The notes under the pieces were generated by a model. The model ran no database searches. It worked only from the letters and a program-made list of their open reading frames with translations, and was not told where the DNA came from. A stretch of DNA of 19,174 nucleotides, from contig JBDREA010000096.1 of NCBI GenBank assembly GCA_043820265.1, positions 1 through 19,174 on the forward strand, written 5' to 3'. The DNA comes from JBDREA01 sp043820265. GTDB taxonomy: Archaea > Altiarchaeota > Altiarchaeia > IMC4 > JBDREA01. Below, one piece after another: positions 1 to 7,455 of this stretch; within the stretch, counting starts at the first letter, position 1; every line of letters begins with the position of its first letter. The position numbers were made by a program, and so were the translations under genes.

Positions 1-213
1 GCTGATGACGTTTTCTACTTAAAGGTTAACGATACAAACAGGGTCGACTACGAATCTGAAGGGATGGGTCCGTTTAAACCTTTCGAAAGCAAAAAACGAG
101 ATAGGACGATGCCATACTACGAAGTGCCGGCAGATGTTCTGGAATCCCCTCCAGAACTTGAAGATTGGGCGAGAAAAGCGTATTCAGTCGCGGTATCTAC
201 GAAAAAGAGATAA
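1..213 (+). CDS. TfoX/Sxy N-terminal-domain protein, 3' part only
   Basis: The reading frame is open from the first base of the window and ends with TAA at 211-213, giving the last 70 residues of a protein whose start lies outside. The visible segment has the hallmarks of the TfoX N-terminal domain: a DDVFYLKV strand, a glycine-rich GMGPF segment, the conserved MPYYEVPADVLE stretch and the closing DWARKAY helix. In gamma-proteobacteria TfoX/Sxy activates competence genes. Stand-alone N-terminal domains of this kind are widespread in prokaryotes and mostly of unknown role, so the function here is open. The stop codon directly abuts the stop of the convergent PH-domain gene, so either transcript may run into the other gene. 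I see no sequence between them that could be a terminator. Confidence 0.8.
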   Translation, partial: ADDVFYLKVNDTNRVDYESEGMGPFKPFESKKRDRTMPYYEVPADVLESPPELEDWARKAYSVAVSTKKR

Positions 214-2205
214 TCACTTCATCCTTTCCAATATCATCAACGCAATCTCTTCGGCTTTTTCGGGGTTGACTCCGTCGATGTGGGCGTTGAGCATCGAGCG
301 GCCTGTGACCGTGGAAACATAAAGGTCTCTTAATCCAAAGTATCGGTCGAGGATGTCTTGGTCTACGAACACGTCCTGAATCTTTGCGAACGGGACCACG
401 ATTTCCCTTGAACCGAATACGCCCTTCTTTATCACGAGGACATCCTGGTTCAAGTCGTAGAAGTATCTCTTGTAGTATTCTTTTTCGTAGAGGAATTTGA
501 AAACGACAACTACGAATAAAAGTCCTAGGATGGAAATGAATCCAAGGATCGGAAGAATTTTCCCGATCACCAAAATCAGCGTAACCATAGATATAACCAA
601 CGCAACAATCACCCACCATAACGTCTTCTTCAGGGGTTTGATCGTCTCGAGGGGGAATCTTTTCACCAGAGGATTTTCTCCTGCTATCCCCGAAAGGGAG
701 AGCTTCATCTTGGCTGCGATTTCGTCACGTAGTTTTACGGCGTTCCAATCGTCTAGGTAGGGGATCGATTCAGAAAGCATTGACATAGACTGAACCTGCG
801 CCCCGCTTCCTCTCTGCCCCTGGATTGCTTCTTTTGATCCGGTTTCGAGTTTCAGGGATGCGAGTTTCACAAAGCTCTGCGGAAAGGTTATGTGTACGAC
901 GAGATCCTGTATTTTGTTGAAGTTAATCTGTTTTTTGGTCTTATTGAATAACCCAAAGTAAACTGCAATAGAGCGGTTGCTGATGCTGTACTTGAATGTG
1001 AGTGCGTTTATGATGACTCTGGTTGATGAAAGTATGATGGGGGCAAAAAACAGGATTATTGCCAGTATTATTCCCCCGAAAAACGAAGAATTGATTGTCA
1101 ATCCAAAAATTACCGATAAGGAGGCTACTACAACCGCAAGAAGGCCAGTGTTGATGAGGTGATGTACAATGAAGTCCTTGATGAAGTGGTTAGGATAGGG
1201 ACTTACAATGATTTCGCCAATTGGTTCTTCGACTTCGGCTAGCTCCTTTCTTACCGCGGTTTCAGTTACCTCCCGAGATGCTGCTTTCGGGGGTTTTTCC
1301 TCTGAGGCTTTATGGCTTTGTTTTAGGATTTTTTCTCGTACTTCATTTGCTGTTTCCTGGGGGAGGAATTTAAGGATTGAACCAGACGCAGACATAGCCG
1401 TCATCGTTTTGACGTTCAATGTTGTTACCCCAAGTATTATCTGAGGGATTCCTCTGTTTTCTTCGACATCTTGAATGTTTCGATACAATAGAATACTTTC
1501 TCTGGGAGTAATGAAGCCCGTTCTTACATAGACTCCGTCCTCTCGTAGCTCGTATCTAATGACTGAAAATTCCAAATAGTTCCAGATCAACAATAGTGGC
1601 AGTAAGATAAAGAATAAAGGATGTATGAAAAGTGATATGAAAATTAATGCAAAAAAAGATTGTACCCCCATCACGACCAATCCTCTCTTATTGGGTAGAT
1701 ATTCGATTCCGGGAACTTCCTCCTTGGCTTTATGCATCGTCTCCCCCATGAGGAGCGACCTCATGGTTCGTGCGTTCTCTTCTGATACTCCGTCTATGTG
1801 GGCTTCAAAGGCCGACGTCTGAGTCGCGCTTGAGATGTGGAGGTCCCACAAACGAAAGAGCCTGTCGAAGAGGTCCTGGTCCAAGTAGATGTCTTGAATC
1901 TTATTTAAGGGAACGCTGGTCTCCTTGGAGCCGATGACGCCTTTTCTGATGATAATGCGTTCGCTGGTGAGGTCGTAGAAATACTTCCTGAAGTACTCAC
2001 GTTGATAAATGTATATGACCGCAATTGAGAGAATAGATAGAGTCGAAAGGGCGGCAAATGAGTATCCTAAATAGCCTTTTGATATGATGGCTAGTGCGAG
2101 AGCTATGACGAACAAGATAAATGGACCTACCCCCCACATTGCTGTTTTCTTTAAAATTTTTCCCCTCTCCAGAGGATATCTTTCAATTAATGTTTCAGTC
2201 GACAA
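214..2205 (-). CDS. Membrane protein with four bacterial PH-like (bPH_2/DUF304) modules, YdbT-like
   Basis: This 663-residue protein is built from four copies of a unit made of a transmembrane hairpin followed by a PH-like beta domain. The hairpins lie at about residues 24-66, 178-212, 350-393 and 528-572. The PH cores are marked by the recurring (K/N)IQD motif at residues 102-105, 243-246, 431-434 and 608-611. Modules 1 and 4 are clearly closest to each other (shared KRYFYDL/KKGVFGS-like, DQD(I/L)(F/L)DR and AHIDGV elements), while 2 and 3 have diverged. The YdbS/YdbT family is membrane-bound and of poorly known function; a link to envelope stress or secretion has been suggested in bacteria, which I do not extend here. 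The start is a TTG lying 11 bases inside the upstream PH gene, and upstream in-frame codons include a stop, so translation is probably coupled. A charged linker at residues 295-330 separates modules 2 and 3. Confidence 0.85.
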   Translation of the reverse strand: MSTETLIERYPLERGKILKKTAMWGVGPFILFVIALALAIISKGYLGYSFAALSTLSILSIAVIYIYQREYFRKYFYDLTSERIIIRKGVIGSKETSVPLNKIQDIYLDQDLFDRLFRLWDLHISSATQTSAFEAHIDGVSEENARTMRSLLMGETMHKAKEEVPGIEYLPNKRGLVVMGVQSFFALIFISLFIHPLFFILLPLLLIWNYLEFSVIRYELREDGVYVRTGFITPRESILLYRNIQDVEENRGIPQIILGVTTLNVKTMTAMSASGSILKFLPQETANEVREKILKQSHKASEEKPPKAASREVTETAVRKELAEVEEPIGEIIVSPYPNHFIKDFIVHHLINTGLLAVVVASLSVIFGLTINSSFFGGIILAIILFFAPIILSSTRVIINALTFKYSISNRSIAVYFGLFNKTKKQINFNKIQDLVVHITFPQSFVKLASLKLETGSKEAIQGQRGSGAQVQSMSMLSESIPYLDDWNAVKLRDEIAAKMKLSLSGIAGENPLVKRFPLETIKPLKKTLWWVIVALVISMVTLILVIGKILPILGFISILGLLFVVVVFKFLYEKEYYKRYFYDLNQDVLVIKKGVFGSREIVVPFAKIQDVFVDQDILDRYFGLRDLYVSTVTGRSMLNAHIDGVNPEKAEEIALMILERMK

Positions 2206-2695
2206 CTTCCTTCACTTCCTTTACTTTAGAAAAGATTTCAGTTTTTAGGTTTTCGGCGTTTTCTTTGTTCAAACCGAAGATCATATCCGAGCCGCGGGGA
2301 TCGTAGGTTGCACTAAAGATCTGAACAGACCATAAACCAAAAATCCGGTCGAATACTGTTTGTTCCAGGTGGATGTCCTGGATGTTCTTGTAGGGGATTA
2401 AGGTGTAACTGGGGACGATGACGCCCTTCCTAGTAAAGAAGTGATCTTTTCTTGGTTCAAAGACGAAAACTTCGAAGAACCTTCTCGAATACCAAGAAAA
2501 AAATCCCATAATTACTATAAGAAACACAATCACCAAGAGAATAGTTCCTATCCCCCCTAATGGAAAAGCTACAATACTGAGGAAAATCAAGATAAAGAAA
2601 ACAATAATCCAAGAAATCAAGTTAGAGATTAAAAGAGGAATCCACGCATTCGACTCGAACGAACAAAACGACTTAGTATGTTCCTCCCCAAACAT
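2195..2695 (-). CDS. Membrane protein with one bacterial PH-like (bPH_2) module, YdbS-like
   Basis: The 166-residue product has a transmembrane hairpin (about residues 20-70) followed by a single bPH_2 domain containing the typical FTRKGVIVPSYTLIPY strands, the KNIQDIHLEQ motif and a C-terminal FGLNKENAENLK helix equivalent to the AHIDGV region of the larger partner. It is the first gene of a two-gene unit: its 3' end overlaps the TTG start of the four-module protein by 11 bases. Pairing of a one-module and a multi-module protein matches the YdbS-YdbT arrangement known in bacteria, so the two probably form one membrane complex (inference). A T-rich TATA-like stretch lies about 25-32 bases upstream of the ATG, in the 49-base gap after the regulator gene, so the pair may have its own promoter or be read through from the regulator. 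Confidence 0.85.
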   Translation of the reverse strand: MFGEEHTKSFCSFESNAWIPLLISNLISWIIVFFILIFLSIVAFPLGGIGTILLVIVFLIVIMGFFSWYSRRFFEVFVFEPRKDHFFTRKGVIVPSYTLIPYKNIQDIHLEQTVFDRIFGLWSVQIFSATYDPRGSDMIFGLNKENAENLKTEIFSKVKEVKEVVD

Positions 2696-2744
2696 GAGAT
2701 ACTATAGGAAAGATTGGGAATAAAAAAACTGTGTTGTTTATTGA

Positions 2745-3710
2745 TCAAGCCTTGAACCTTTTTCTCATCTCGCTTCTGAGGCTGGCGATTATACGTTTTC
2801 CTTTGATACTTCTAAGAGACGTGTAGGTTTGACTTATCTTGGCGAAGGTCTCCCGGGCCTGTTTTGCGCTTTCGTGGCTTTTGATTTTGATGCCGCCTGT
2901 GATCTCTCCGATCTGGTCTCGCATATAGAGATAGATTGTTTCTGGTTCGTCAATTATCGGGAGAACCATATCCATTCCGACGAGTTTTTCCGTGTAATAG
3001 ACGTTTAGGTTCTCGTAGTTTTCGATGAAATACTGGATTTGGTCGATTGTGGCCAACCCCATCTTTAATGCATCGCGCTTGGAAACTGAGAATGAGTCAA
3101 AGTCCCGCAAGACAAAGTTCAAGTCGAAGTCGGTTAGAAGGATAACCTCCAAAGTCTTATCAATCATGCAGCGTTGCTGGATAACTTGCAGGTAGTCGTA
3201 TCGGATGAGCTGTCTTTGCAGTATGGCAAGATAGAAGAATTTCGGGAAGTGCGCGACGATGTATTGGGTGTTTGCCTTGGTTACTGACTCCTTCATCTCG
3301 TTGAAGAACTGGATCCTATCGAAGTATTCAACGACAGGCCTTGTTTCTTTTTTTGCGATCTTTTCGAAGTAGGACTTGGTTTTTTTCTTCACCTCCTTGA
3401 ACTGAGTCAGCTCTTGGGAGAGTCCTGCTTCATGGTTGTCGAGGGCGGCCTTGATTCCAGAAAAGTTGAGTGAGTAAGTTGCCTGTTTTTCTTTTTTTAT
3501 CAGGTTTTTATCAGTTAGTGCCTTAAAGATGTGAAATAGGTTTGATACCAAGATGAGTTTTCCGTGGTCCTTTTCGTAGTGGGAGACTATGTTTTTCGGA
3601 TTGGTCCTTTTTCCTGAAAGTTCAAGTTTGTGGATTGTCTTTAGGATGTCGAATTGCTGGTCTGTAAGCCCCAGCCATTTTCCCAGGTTTTTTAATTCTT
3701 CTAGGTCCAC
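2745..3710 (-). CDS. TrmB-like winged-helix transcriptional regulator
   Basis: The 321-residue protein begins with a winged-helix region (about residues 10-85; the wing ends in KKEKQATYSLN). A charged coiled-coil helix (about 95-125) follows, then a long C-terminal domain (about 130-300) whose opening, RIQFFNEMKESVTKANTQYIVAHFP, looks like the PLD-like effector domain of TrmB-type archaeal regulators. TrmB proteins bind sugars or other ligands and regulate transport operons. Here the gene is divergent from an ABC importer, so it may control that operon and itself (inference). The start codon is GTG with no Shine-Dalgarno and a very short upstream region, consistent with a leaderless transcript. 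The family call rests on domain order and the neighbourhood, not a strong motif; a more general archaeal wHTH family is the alternative. Confidence 0.6.
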   Translation of the reverse strand: MDLEELKNLGKWLGLTDQQFDILKTIHKLELSGKRTNPKNIVSHYEKDHGKLILVSNLFHIFKALTDKNLIKKEKQATYSLNFSGIKAALDNHEAGLSQELTQFKEVKKKTKSYFEKIAKKETRPVVEYFDRIQFFNEMKESVTKANTQYIVAHFPKFFYLAILQRQLIRYDYLQVIQQRCMIDKTLEVILLTDFDLNFVLRDFDSFSVSKRDALKMGLATIDQIQYFIENYENLNVYYTEKLVGMDMVLPIIDEPETIYLYMRDQIGEITGGIKIKSHESAKQARETFAKISQTYTSLRSIKGKRIIASLRSEMRKRFKA

Positions 3711-3717
3711 AAGAATT

Positions 3718-3757
3718 ATATGTAAATATGTGAATAATAATACATATTTTTACGTAT
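3718..3757. promoter_or_regulatory. Candidate operator: inverted repeat in the divergent promoter region
   Basis: Arms AAATATGT (3724-3731) and ACATATTT (3742-3749) are perfect inverse complements separated by 10 bases. The similarity extends outward imperfectly: TATGTA at 3719-3724 against TACGTA at 3751-3756. The repeat lies between the start codons of the TrmB-like regulator and the importer, where a repressor could block both promoters. Being A/T rich it could also be overlapping TATA elements. Confidence 0.45.
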
Positions 3758-3762
3758 TATCA

Positions 3763-3770
3763 TTTTAAAG
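3763..3770 (+). promoter_or_regulatory. TATA-like box of the ABC importer operon
   Basis: TTTTAAAG lies 23-30 bases before the ATG at 3793, the position expected if the archaeal transcript begins at or next to the start codon. A GAGGTG sequence at 3770-3775 is too far from the ATG (17 bases) to be a normal ribosome-binding site, which also favours a leaderless message. Confidence 0.5.
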
Positions 3771-3792
3771 AGGTGTTTCGTGTAAAGTCTAC

Positions 3793-4815
3793 ATGAATAC
3801 CTCAAAAAACAAAGTATTATTTGGGATTGGGATCTTCGCAATTGCATTTTTTCTTTTTGGGGCTTTTTTTCTGCCTTCAACAGAAACACCGACAGGGCAC
3901 TCCATAGCTTATGAACAGACTTACCACATGAGAGTTGGGTATTTACCCGTTCTCGTTAACCTGCCCCTGTTTGTGGCACTCGACCAGGGATTCTTCGAAG
4001 ACCGCGGTTTAGTTGTCGAAGCCATCGAAGCTCAGTCGCCAAACCATATAGTCGAAGCGATAATCGCAGGAAACCTCGATGGTGCTGGAATTTTAGCTGA
4101 TCCGATACTCTTTGCAGCAGAAGAGAAATTCCCAGGAGAAATCAAGATTTTTGCCACAACAGACGAAACAAAAGAAAACTATGTATCTGCAATAATTGTA
4201 GGGAAGGACTCTGGCATAGAGAAACCCGAAGACCTCATCGGAAAAAAGGTTGGAGTATACACCGGACTAGTCCAGGTGCTTTTTCTGAAAGGCATCATAG
4301 CAGGAATGGGGTTTGACCCGGAAACCGACATCGAGATAGTGGAGATTGCACCCCGCCTCCAGTTACAGGGGCTTGAAGCAGGACAATACGATGCCCTCTC
4401 GACGGTAGAGCCTTTTGTGACAACGGCAGAGAGCATGGGAATTGGCAGGGTGCTGATACGAAACCCCCGGGTAAAATACATCCAAAATCCGTTTCCCTCC
4501 GTCGCCACGCCCCTCTCGGCGGACTTCATAAAAGAGAATCCAAAGGCTGCAAGAGCGTATCTCCTGGCGATACACGACGCCATAGACTTCATCCGGGCGA
4601 ACCCTGAAAAGGCCAAATCGATCCTTTCAAAATACGCCCCCATCCCAGAGGACGTAGCCCAAAAGGTGACACTTCCCCGATTCAACAAGTTCGGGGAGGA
4701 GGACCGGGCAAACATGCAAAAGAACGCGGACTGGATGGTGGAGAAGGGCCTCTTAAAAAAGGGAGTAATCGTCGAATCCATGTTCGGAGAAAGGGAGCTT
4801 CTGGCCCAGGGCTGA
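3793..4815 (+). CDS. ABC importer substrate-binding protein, NitT/TauT/SsuA (NMT1-like) family
   Basis: The 340-residue product has a hydrophobic N-terminal segment (residues 9-27) that is either a signal peptide or an uncleaved membrane anchor holding the protein outside the cell. The mature part starts with MRVGYLPVLVNLPLFVALDQGFFED (residues 46-70), the typical opening of NMT1/SsuA-like proteins. Later family signs are IVEAIIAGNLDGAG, the EDLIGKKVGVY hinge strand, the QLQGLEAGQYDAL helix and a VEPFVTTA loop. The family binds nitrate, taurine, alkylsulfonates or thiamine and pyrimidine precursors; nothing visible decides the ligand here, and no nearby riboswitch or biosynthetic gene helps. 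It is the first gene of a three-gene operon, with only one base before the ATPase start. Confidence 0.9.
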   Translation: MNTSKNKVLFGIGIFAIAFFLFGAFFLPSTETPTGHSIAYEQTYHMRVGYLPVLVNLPLFVALDQGFFEDRGLVVEAIEAQSPNHIVEAIIAGNLDGAGILADPILFAAEEKFPGEIKIFATTDETKENYVSAIIVGKDSGIEKPEDLIGKKVGVYTGLVQVLFLKGIIAGMGFDPETDIEIVEIAPRLQLQGLEAGQYDALSTVEPFVTTAESMGIGRVLIRNPRVKYIQNPFPSVATPLSADFIKENPKAARAYLLAIHDAIDFIRANPEKAKSILSKYAPIPEDVAQKVTLPRFNKFGEEDRANMQKNADWMVEKGLLKKGVIVESMFGERELLAQG

Positions 4816-4816
4816 A

Positions 4817-5548
4817 ATGGCTTTCATCGCAGTAAAAAATGTCAGCAAAGCCTTTGGTAGCAAAAGAGAAGTCCTGAAAAACATCGATTTAAAAGTGGAG
4901 AGGGGCGAGTTTGTGACGATATTCGGTCCCAACGGATGCGGCAAGACAACGCTCCTCAACATAATCGCAGGCATCTTAAAGCCGGACGGGGGAGAAGTCG
5001 CTATCGATGGAAAAGACCCAAGCGAAGTAAAAATCGGGTTCGTTTTTCAAAACTACAGAGACTCCCTTCTTCCATGGAAATCCAACCTTGACAACATCGC
5101 GTTCCCCCTGGAGCTTGAGGGGGTAGAAGAATGGGAGCGAAGAGAGAGGGCGAATGAGCTGGTGGAGACCTTTAACCTCGAAGTGCCCTTATCCCACTAC
5201 CCCTACGAGAGCAGCGGGGGAGAACAGCAACTTGTCGCCCTGCTTCGCGAGGTCATCTGCGAACCAACTGTCATCCTTGCAGACGAGCCTTTTTCCGCTT
5301 TGTCCTATGAGAGCCGAAATTATCTCCGGCTAAAAATCCAAGAGATCTGGGAGAAGCTGGGATTGACGGTTTTGTTCGTCTCCCACGACGTTGATGAGAC
5401 CGTGCAACTGGGGGGGAGAGTTGTCGCGATGAGCATTAATCCCGGAAGAATTTGCGGGATTCACAAAGTCACATTCCCCAGACCTAGAGGTTTCGAGGTT
5501 CTTTACAAGAAAAGATTTCAGATGATAAGATCCGCCCTCGTTTCTTGA
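4817..5548 (+). CDS. ABC importer ATPase, NitT/TauT/SsuB family
   Basis: The 243-residue protein has all nucleotide-binding motifs in order: Walker A GPNGCGKTT (residues 37-45), Q-loop Q78, a signature region SSGGEQQ (132-138) in place of the usual LSGGQ, Walker B ILADEP (153-158) and the switch histidine H190 within SHDVDE. It follows the binding protein by one base and precedes the permease by seven, so the three are co-transcribed and together form an importer. Two deviations stand out. The signature has ESSGGE rather than xLSGGx. The D-loop reads SALS instead of SALD, so the usual aspartate is serine 163. Length is normal for this family, and there is no accessory C-terminal domain. Confidence 0.92.
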   Translation: MAFIAVKNVSKAFGSKREVLKNIDLKVERGEFVTIFGPNGCGKTTLLNIIAGILKPDGGEVAIDGKDPSEVKIGFVFQNYRDSLLPWKSNLDNIAFPLELEGVEEWERRERANELVETFNLEVPLSHYPYESSGGEQQLVALLREVICEPTVILADEPFSALSYESRNYLRLKIQEIWEKLGLTVLFVSHDVDETVQLGGRVVAMSINPGRICGIHKVTFPRPRGFEVLYKKRFQMIRSALVS

Positions 5549-5555
5549 TCGTAAA

Positions 5556-6299
5556 ATGGACAGAAAAAAGATAATAACTTTAGCAGCCATCTTATTTTTT
5601 TGGCATGTAATAGTTGCCGCCCACCTCGTCAAACCAATATTTCTTCCCCCACCGGACGAGGTCGTCCGGTCACTGACATACTGCCTGCTCACACGTGAAG
5701 GCATTTCAAACATCACATCCACATTGGCCAGAGCGTTGTTCGGGTTCGCAATAGGAACAGGGATAGGTGTTCCAATCGGAATATTCCTGGGGGTATTCAA
5801 AGGAGTCTACGAGTACGTTTCGTGGCTCATAGACTTCATACGAAGCGTACCCGTCACCGCGATGTTTCCCCTATTTCTGATTTTCTTCGGGTTCGGAGAC
5901 GCCTCAAAGATTGCGATGGCAGCCTGGGGGGCGGGATTCATCGTCCTCGTAAACACCATCCACGGGGTGTGGAGCGCCAAAAAGAACAGGAGGATTATGG
6001 CAGTCACAAAGAAGGCGACAAATTATCAGATACTCACAAAAATCACCTTCTGCGAAACCCTACCCTTCATCTTCGCAGGCATGAGGATAGGGGTCTCCTG
6101 GAACCTCATCGTCGTCGTTGTCGCCGAAATGTTCATCGGCACCAAAGCCGGCCTCGGCCACCTCATCTACGACGCAAGCATCGTATTCGACACAGCATCG
6201 GTGATGGCGGGGATCATACTAATAGGTGCAATCGGCTACACCCTCAACAGCATCATCGCCGCCACAGAGAAAAAAATCGTACACTGGAATGGCATTTAA
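5556..6299 (+). CDS. ABC importer permease, NitT/TauT/SsuC family
   Basis: The 247-residue integral membrane protein has about six hydrophobic spans and the binding-protein-dependent permease fold. Family signs are the LPPPDEVV segment after the first span (residues 30-37), the RSVPVTAMFPLFLIFFGFGDASKIA stretch (96-120), and a cytoplasmic coupling loop ending in TKITFCETLPFIFAGMRIG (161-179). That loop matches the EAA loop but lacks the strict EAA and its glycine. The protein would form the transmembrane pore driven by the preceding ATPase. The stop codon directly abuts the stop of the convergent C_GCAxxG_C_C gene, leaving no room for a separate terminator. Confidence 0.9.
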   Translation: MDRKKIITLAAILFFWHVIVAAHLVKPIFLPPPDEVVRSLTYCLLTREGISNITSTLARALFGFAIGTGIGVPIGIFLGVFKGVYEYVSWLIDFIRSVPVTAMFPLFLIFFGFGDASKIAMAAWGAGFIVLVNTIHGVWSAKKNRRIMAVTKKATNYQILTKITFCETLPFIFAGMRIGVSWNLIVVVVAEMFIGTKAGLGHLIYDASIVFDTASVMAGIILIGAIGYTLNSIIAATEKKIVHWNGI

Positions 6300-6734
6300 T
6301 CATAGGATTTCTTCAAGTATCTCTGCAGCATCTCTCACTAGGTCTGGGCATATGTTTTTCGTCATGTTTTTTTCGGCTATTAGTCTTTTTCCCTCGTTTG
6401 TGCTGATGTCGCAACCCAGTAAATCCCTGCAGAGAAGCGACCCGTTTTTGTGGGTGAATCGTCTGTTAAATTCTTTGACTAGTCTGTAGGTTTTCTCCTT
6501 CGATTTCGAGTCTTCGATTTTCGTCCTTCCATATTTTAAGCCAATTACCATGTAGGCTCCGCTGACTGCCCCGCAGATGTCTCCTCTGTTGGCTATCCCT
6601 CCCCCGAAGGACTGCGAGATTTTCAGGGCTGTCTCTCTATCCAAACCCAACTCATCTGCGAAAGTCGAAAGTATCGCCTGTGAACAGCAGAAGCCCTCCT
6701 CGTAGACACCAACAGCCCTATCTACTCTATCCAT
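6300..6734 (-). CDS. C_GCAxxG_C_C family (putative redox) protein
   Basis: The 144-residue soluble protein shows the defining cysteine pattern of the C_GCAxxG_C_C family: GFCCSQA (C16, C17), a glycine-rich SFGGGIANRGDICGAVSGA segment (C54), then C102 and C108 in LLCRDLLGC and C129 before a proline. Members are often called redox-active disulfide or split-Soret-like proteins, but their biochemical role is unsettled. The gene starts 14 bases after the preceding membrane protein and has no visible promoter or Shine-Dalgarno. It is therefore probably the last gene of the operon starting at 12361. The upstream genes encode cysteine-rich exported proteins, so a thiol-related link is conceivable, although this protein has no signal peptide and should be cytoplasmic. 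Confidence 0.85.
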   Translation of the reverse strand: MDRVDRAVGVYEEGFCCSQAILSTFADELGLDRETALKISQSFGGGIANRGDICGAVSGAYMVIGLKYGRTKIEDSKSKEKTYRLVKEFNRRFTHKNGSLLCRDLLGCDISTNEGKRLIAEKNMTKNICPDLVRDAAEILEEIL

Positions 6735-6747
6735 TTTACTTTTGAGT

Positions 6748-7455
6748 TTATTGCTTCGTCCCGCATTCAGTGCAGAATTGTGTTTCAGCTGATAGTTGTG
6801 CTCCGCATTCGGTACAAAAACTCTTCTTAACTTCAGCAGGTATTGTAGGTTGCTGGACGGGTTGAGGAACCTCTTCTTGTTGTTCTGCCTTTTCCTTCTC
6901 TTTTTTCTTCCCTTTCCTTTTTAGTAGGATGAAGATTAAGATTAGCAGGATGAGGGCCCCTCCTCCTAATAATAATAGCATCGCTCCTCCGCCGATAAGC
7001 CAAAGCCAAATTGAAGAAGAATCTTCTTTTATTGGAGCCTCTTCACCGAGTGATGCCTGTTGTTCTCCGAATTCCACGTACTCAATATCATCTACCAGCA
7101 ACTCTAAGCTGATCTGCCCATCAAGGTAAAGTACTAGAGTCCTGGAGTCGAGTTTGGCTTCGTAAACGGGCACTCCGTTTACCTCGGGTTTAATAGTTAT
7201 TATCTGAGGCTCAGTTGGTGTGTACGCAATCACTGCAATTGCGATCTTTACCCAGTCATTAACGGTTTCCCCGGATGATTGATCTCCAAGGTATTCATAG
7301 GAGATAGATGCTGCTCCTTGAGAAATTGAAATGTCTGTTATTGTAAACCCCATGAGCTCCAGGTCTTTTTTAATGTCGCTTTCGGATTGGGCGAGGGTAT
7401 TTATTGAGAGGATGAGGATTATGAAGAGGATTAAAAAGGATTTCATATTTGTCAC
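6748..7455 (-). CDS. Type I membrane protein with C-terminal cytoplasmic zinc ribbon
   Basis: The 235-residue product has a signal peptide (cleavage near residue 22, after NTLA), an exported beta-rich domain (about 25-145), one transmembrane helix (about 149-178), a Lys/Glu-rich linker, and a C-terminal zinc ribbon FCTECGAQLSAETQFCTECG with cysteines 214, 217, 228 and 231. The ribbon is nearly identical to the N-terminal ribbon of the protein encoded at 9257-12361, but sits at the other end. With the predicted topologies both ribbons face the cytoplasm. The listed GTG start overlaps the upstream stop as GTGA; the ATG three codons further in (7446) gives a more usual signal peptide start, and either may be used. 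No function is recognised; a partner of the other operon products is the likely reading. Confidence 0.75.
   Translation of the reverse strand: MTNMKSFLILFIILILSINTLAQSESDIKKDLELMGFTITDISISQGAASISYEYLGDQSSGETVNDWVKIAIAVIAYTPTEPQIITIKPEVNGVPVYEAKLDSRTLVLYLDGQISLELLVDDIEYVEFGEQQASLGEEAPIKEDSSSIWLWLIGGGAMLLLLGGGALILLILIFILLKRKGKKKEKEKAEQQEEVPQPVQQPTIPAEVKKSFCTECGAQLSAETQFCTECGTKQ

Noticed and set aside
4179..4781. Reverse-strand frame of 200 codons opposite the binding-protein gene
   Set aside because: Antisense shadow of a well-supported NMT1-like gene; no ribosome-binding site or motif.
5822..6406. Plus-strand frame of 194 codons inside the permease gene
   Set aside because: Shadow frame rich in Arg/His with no domain signs; the permease frame shows clear family motifs over the same bases.
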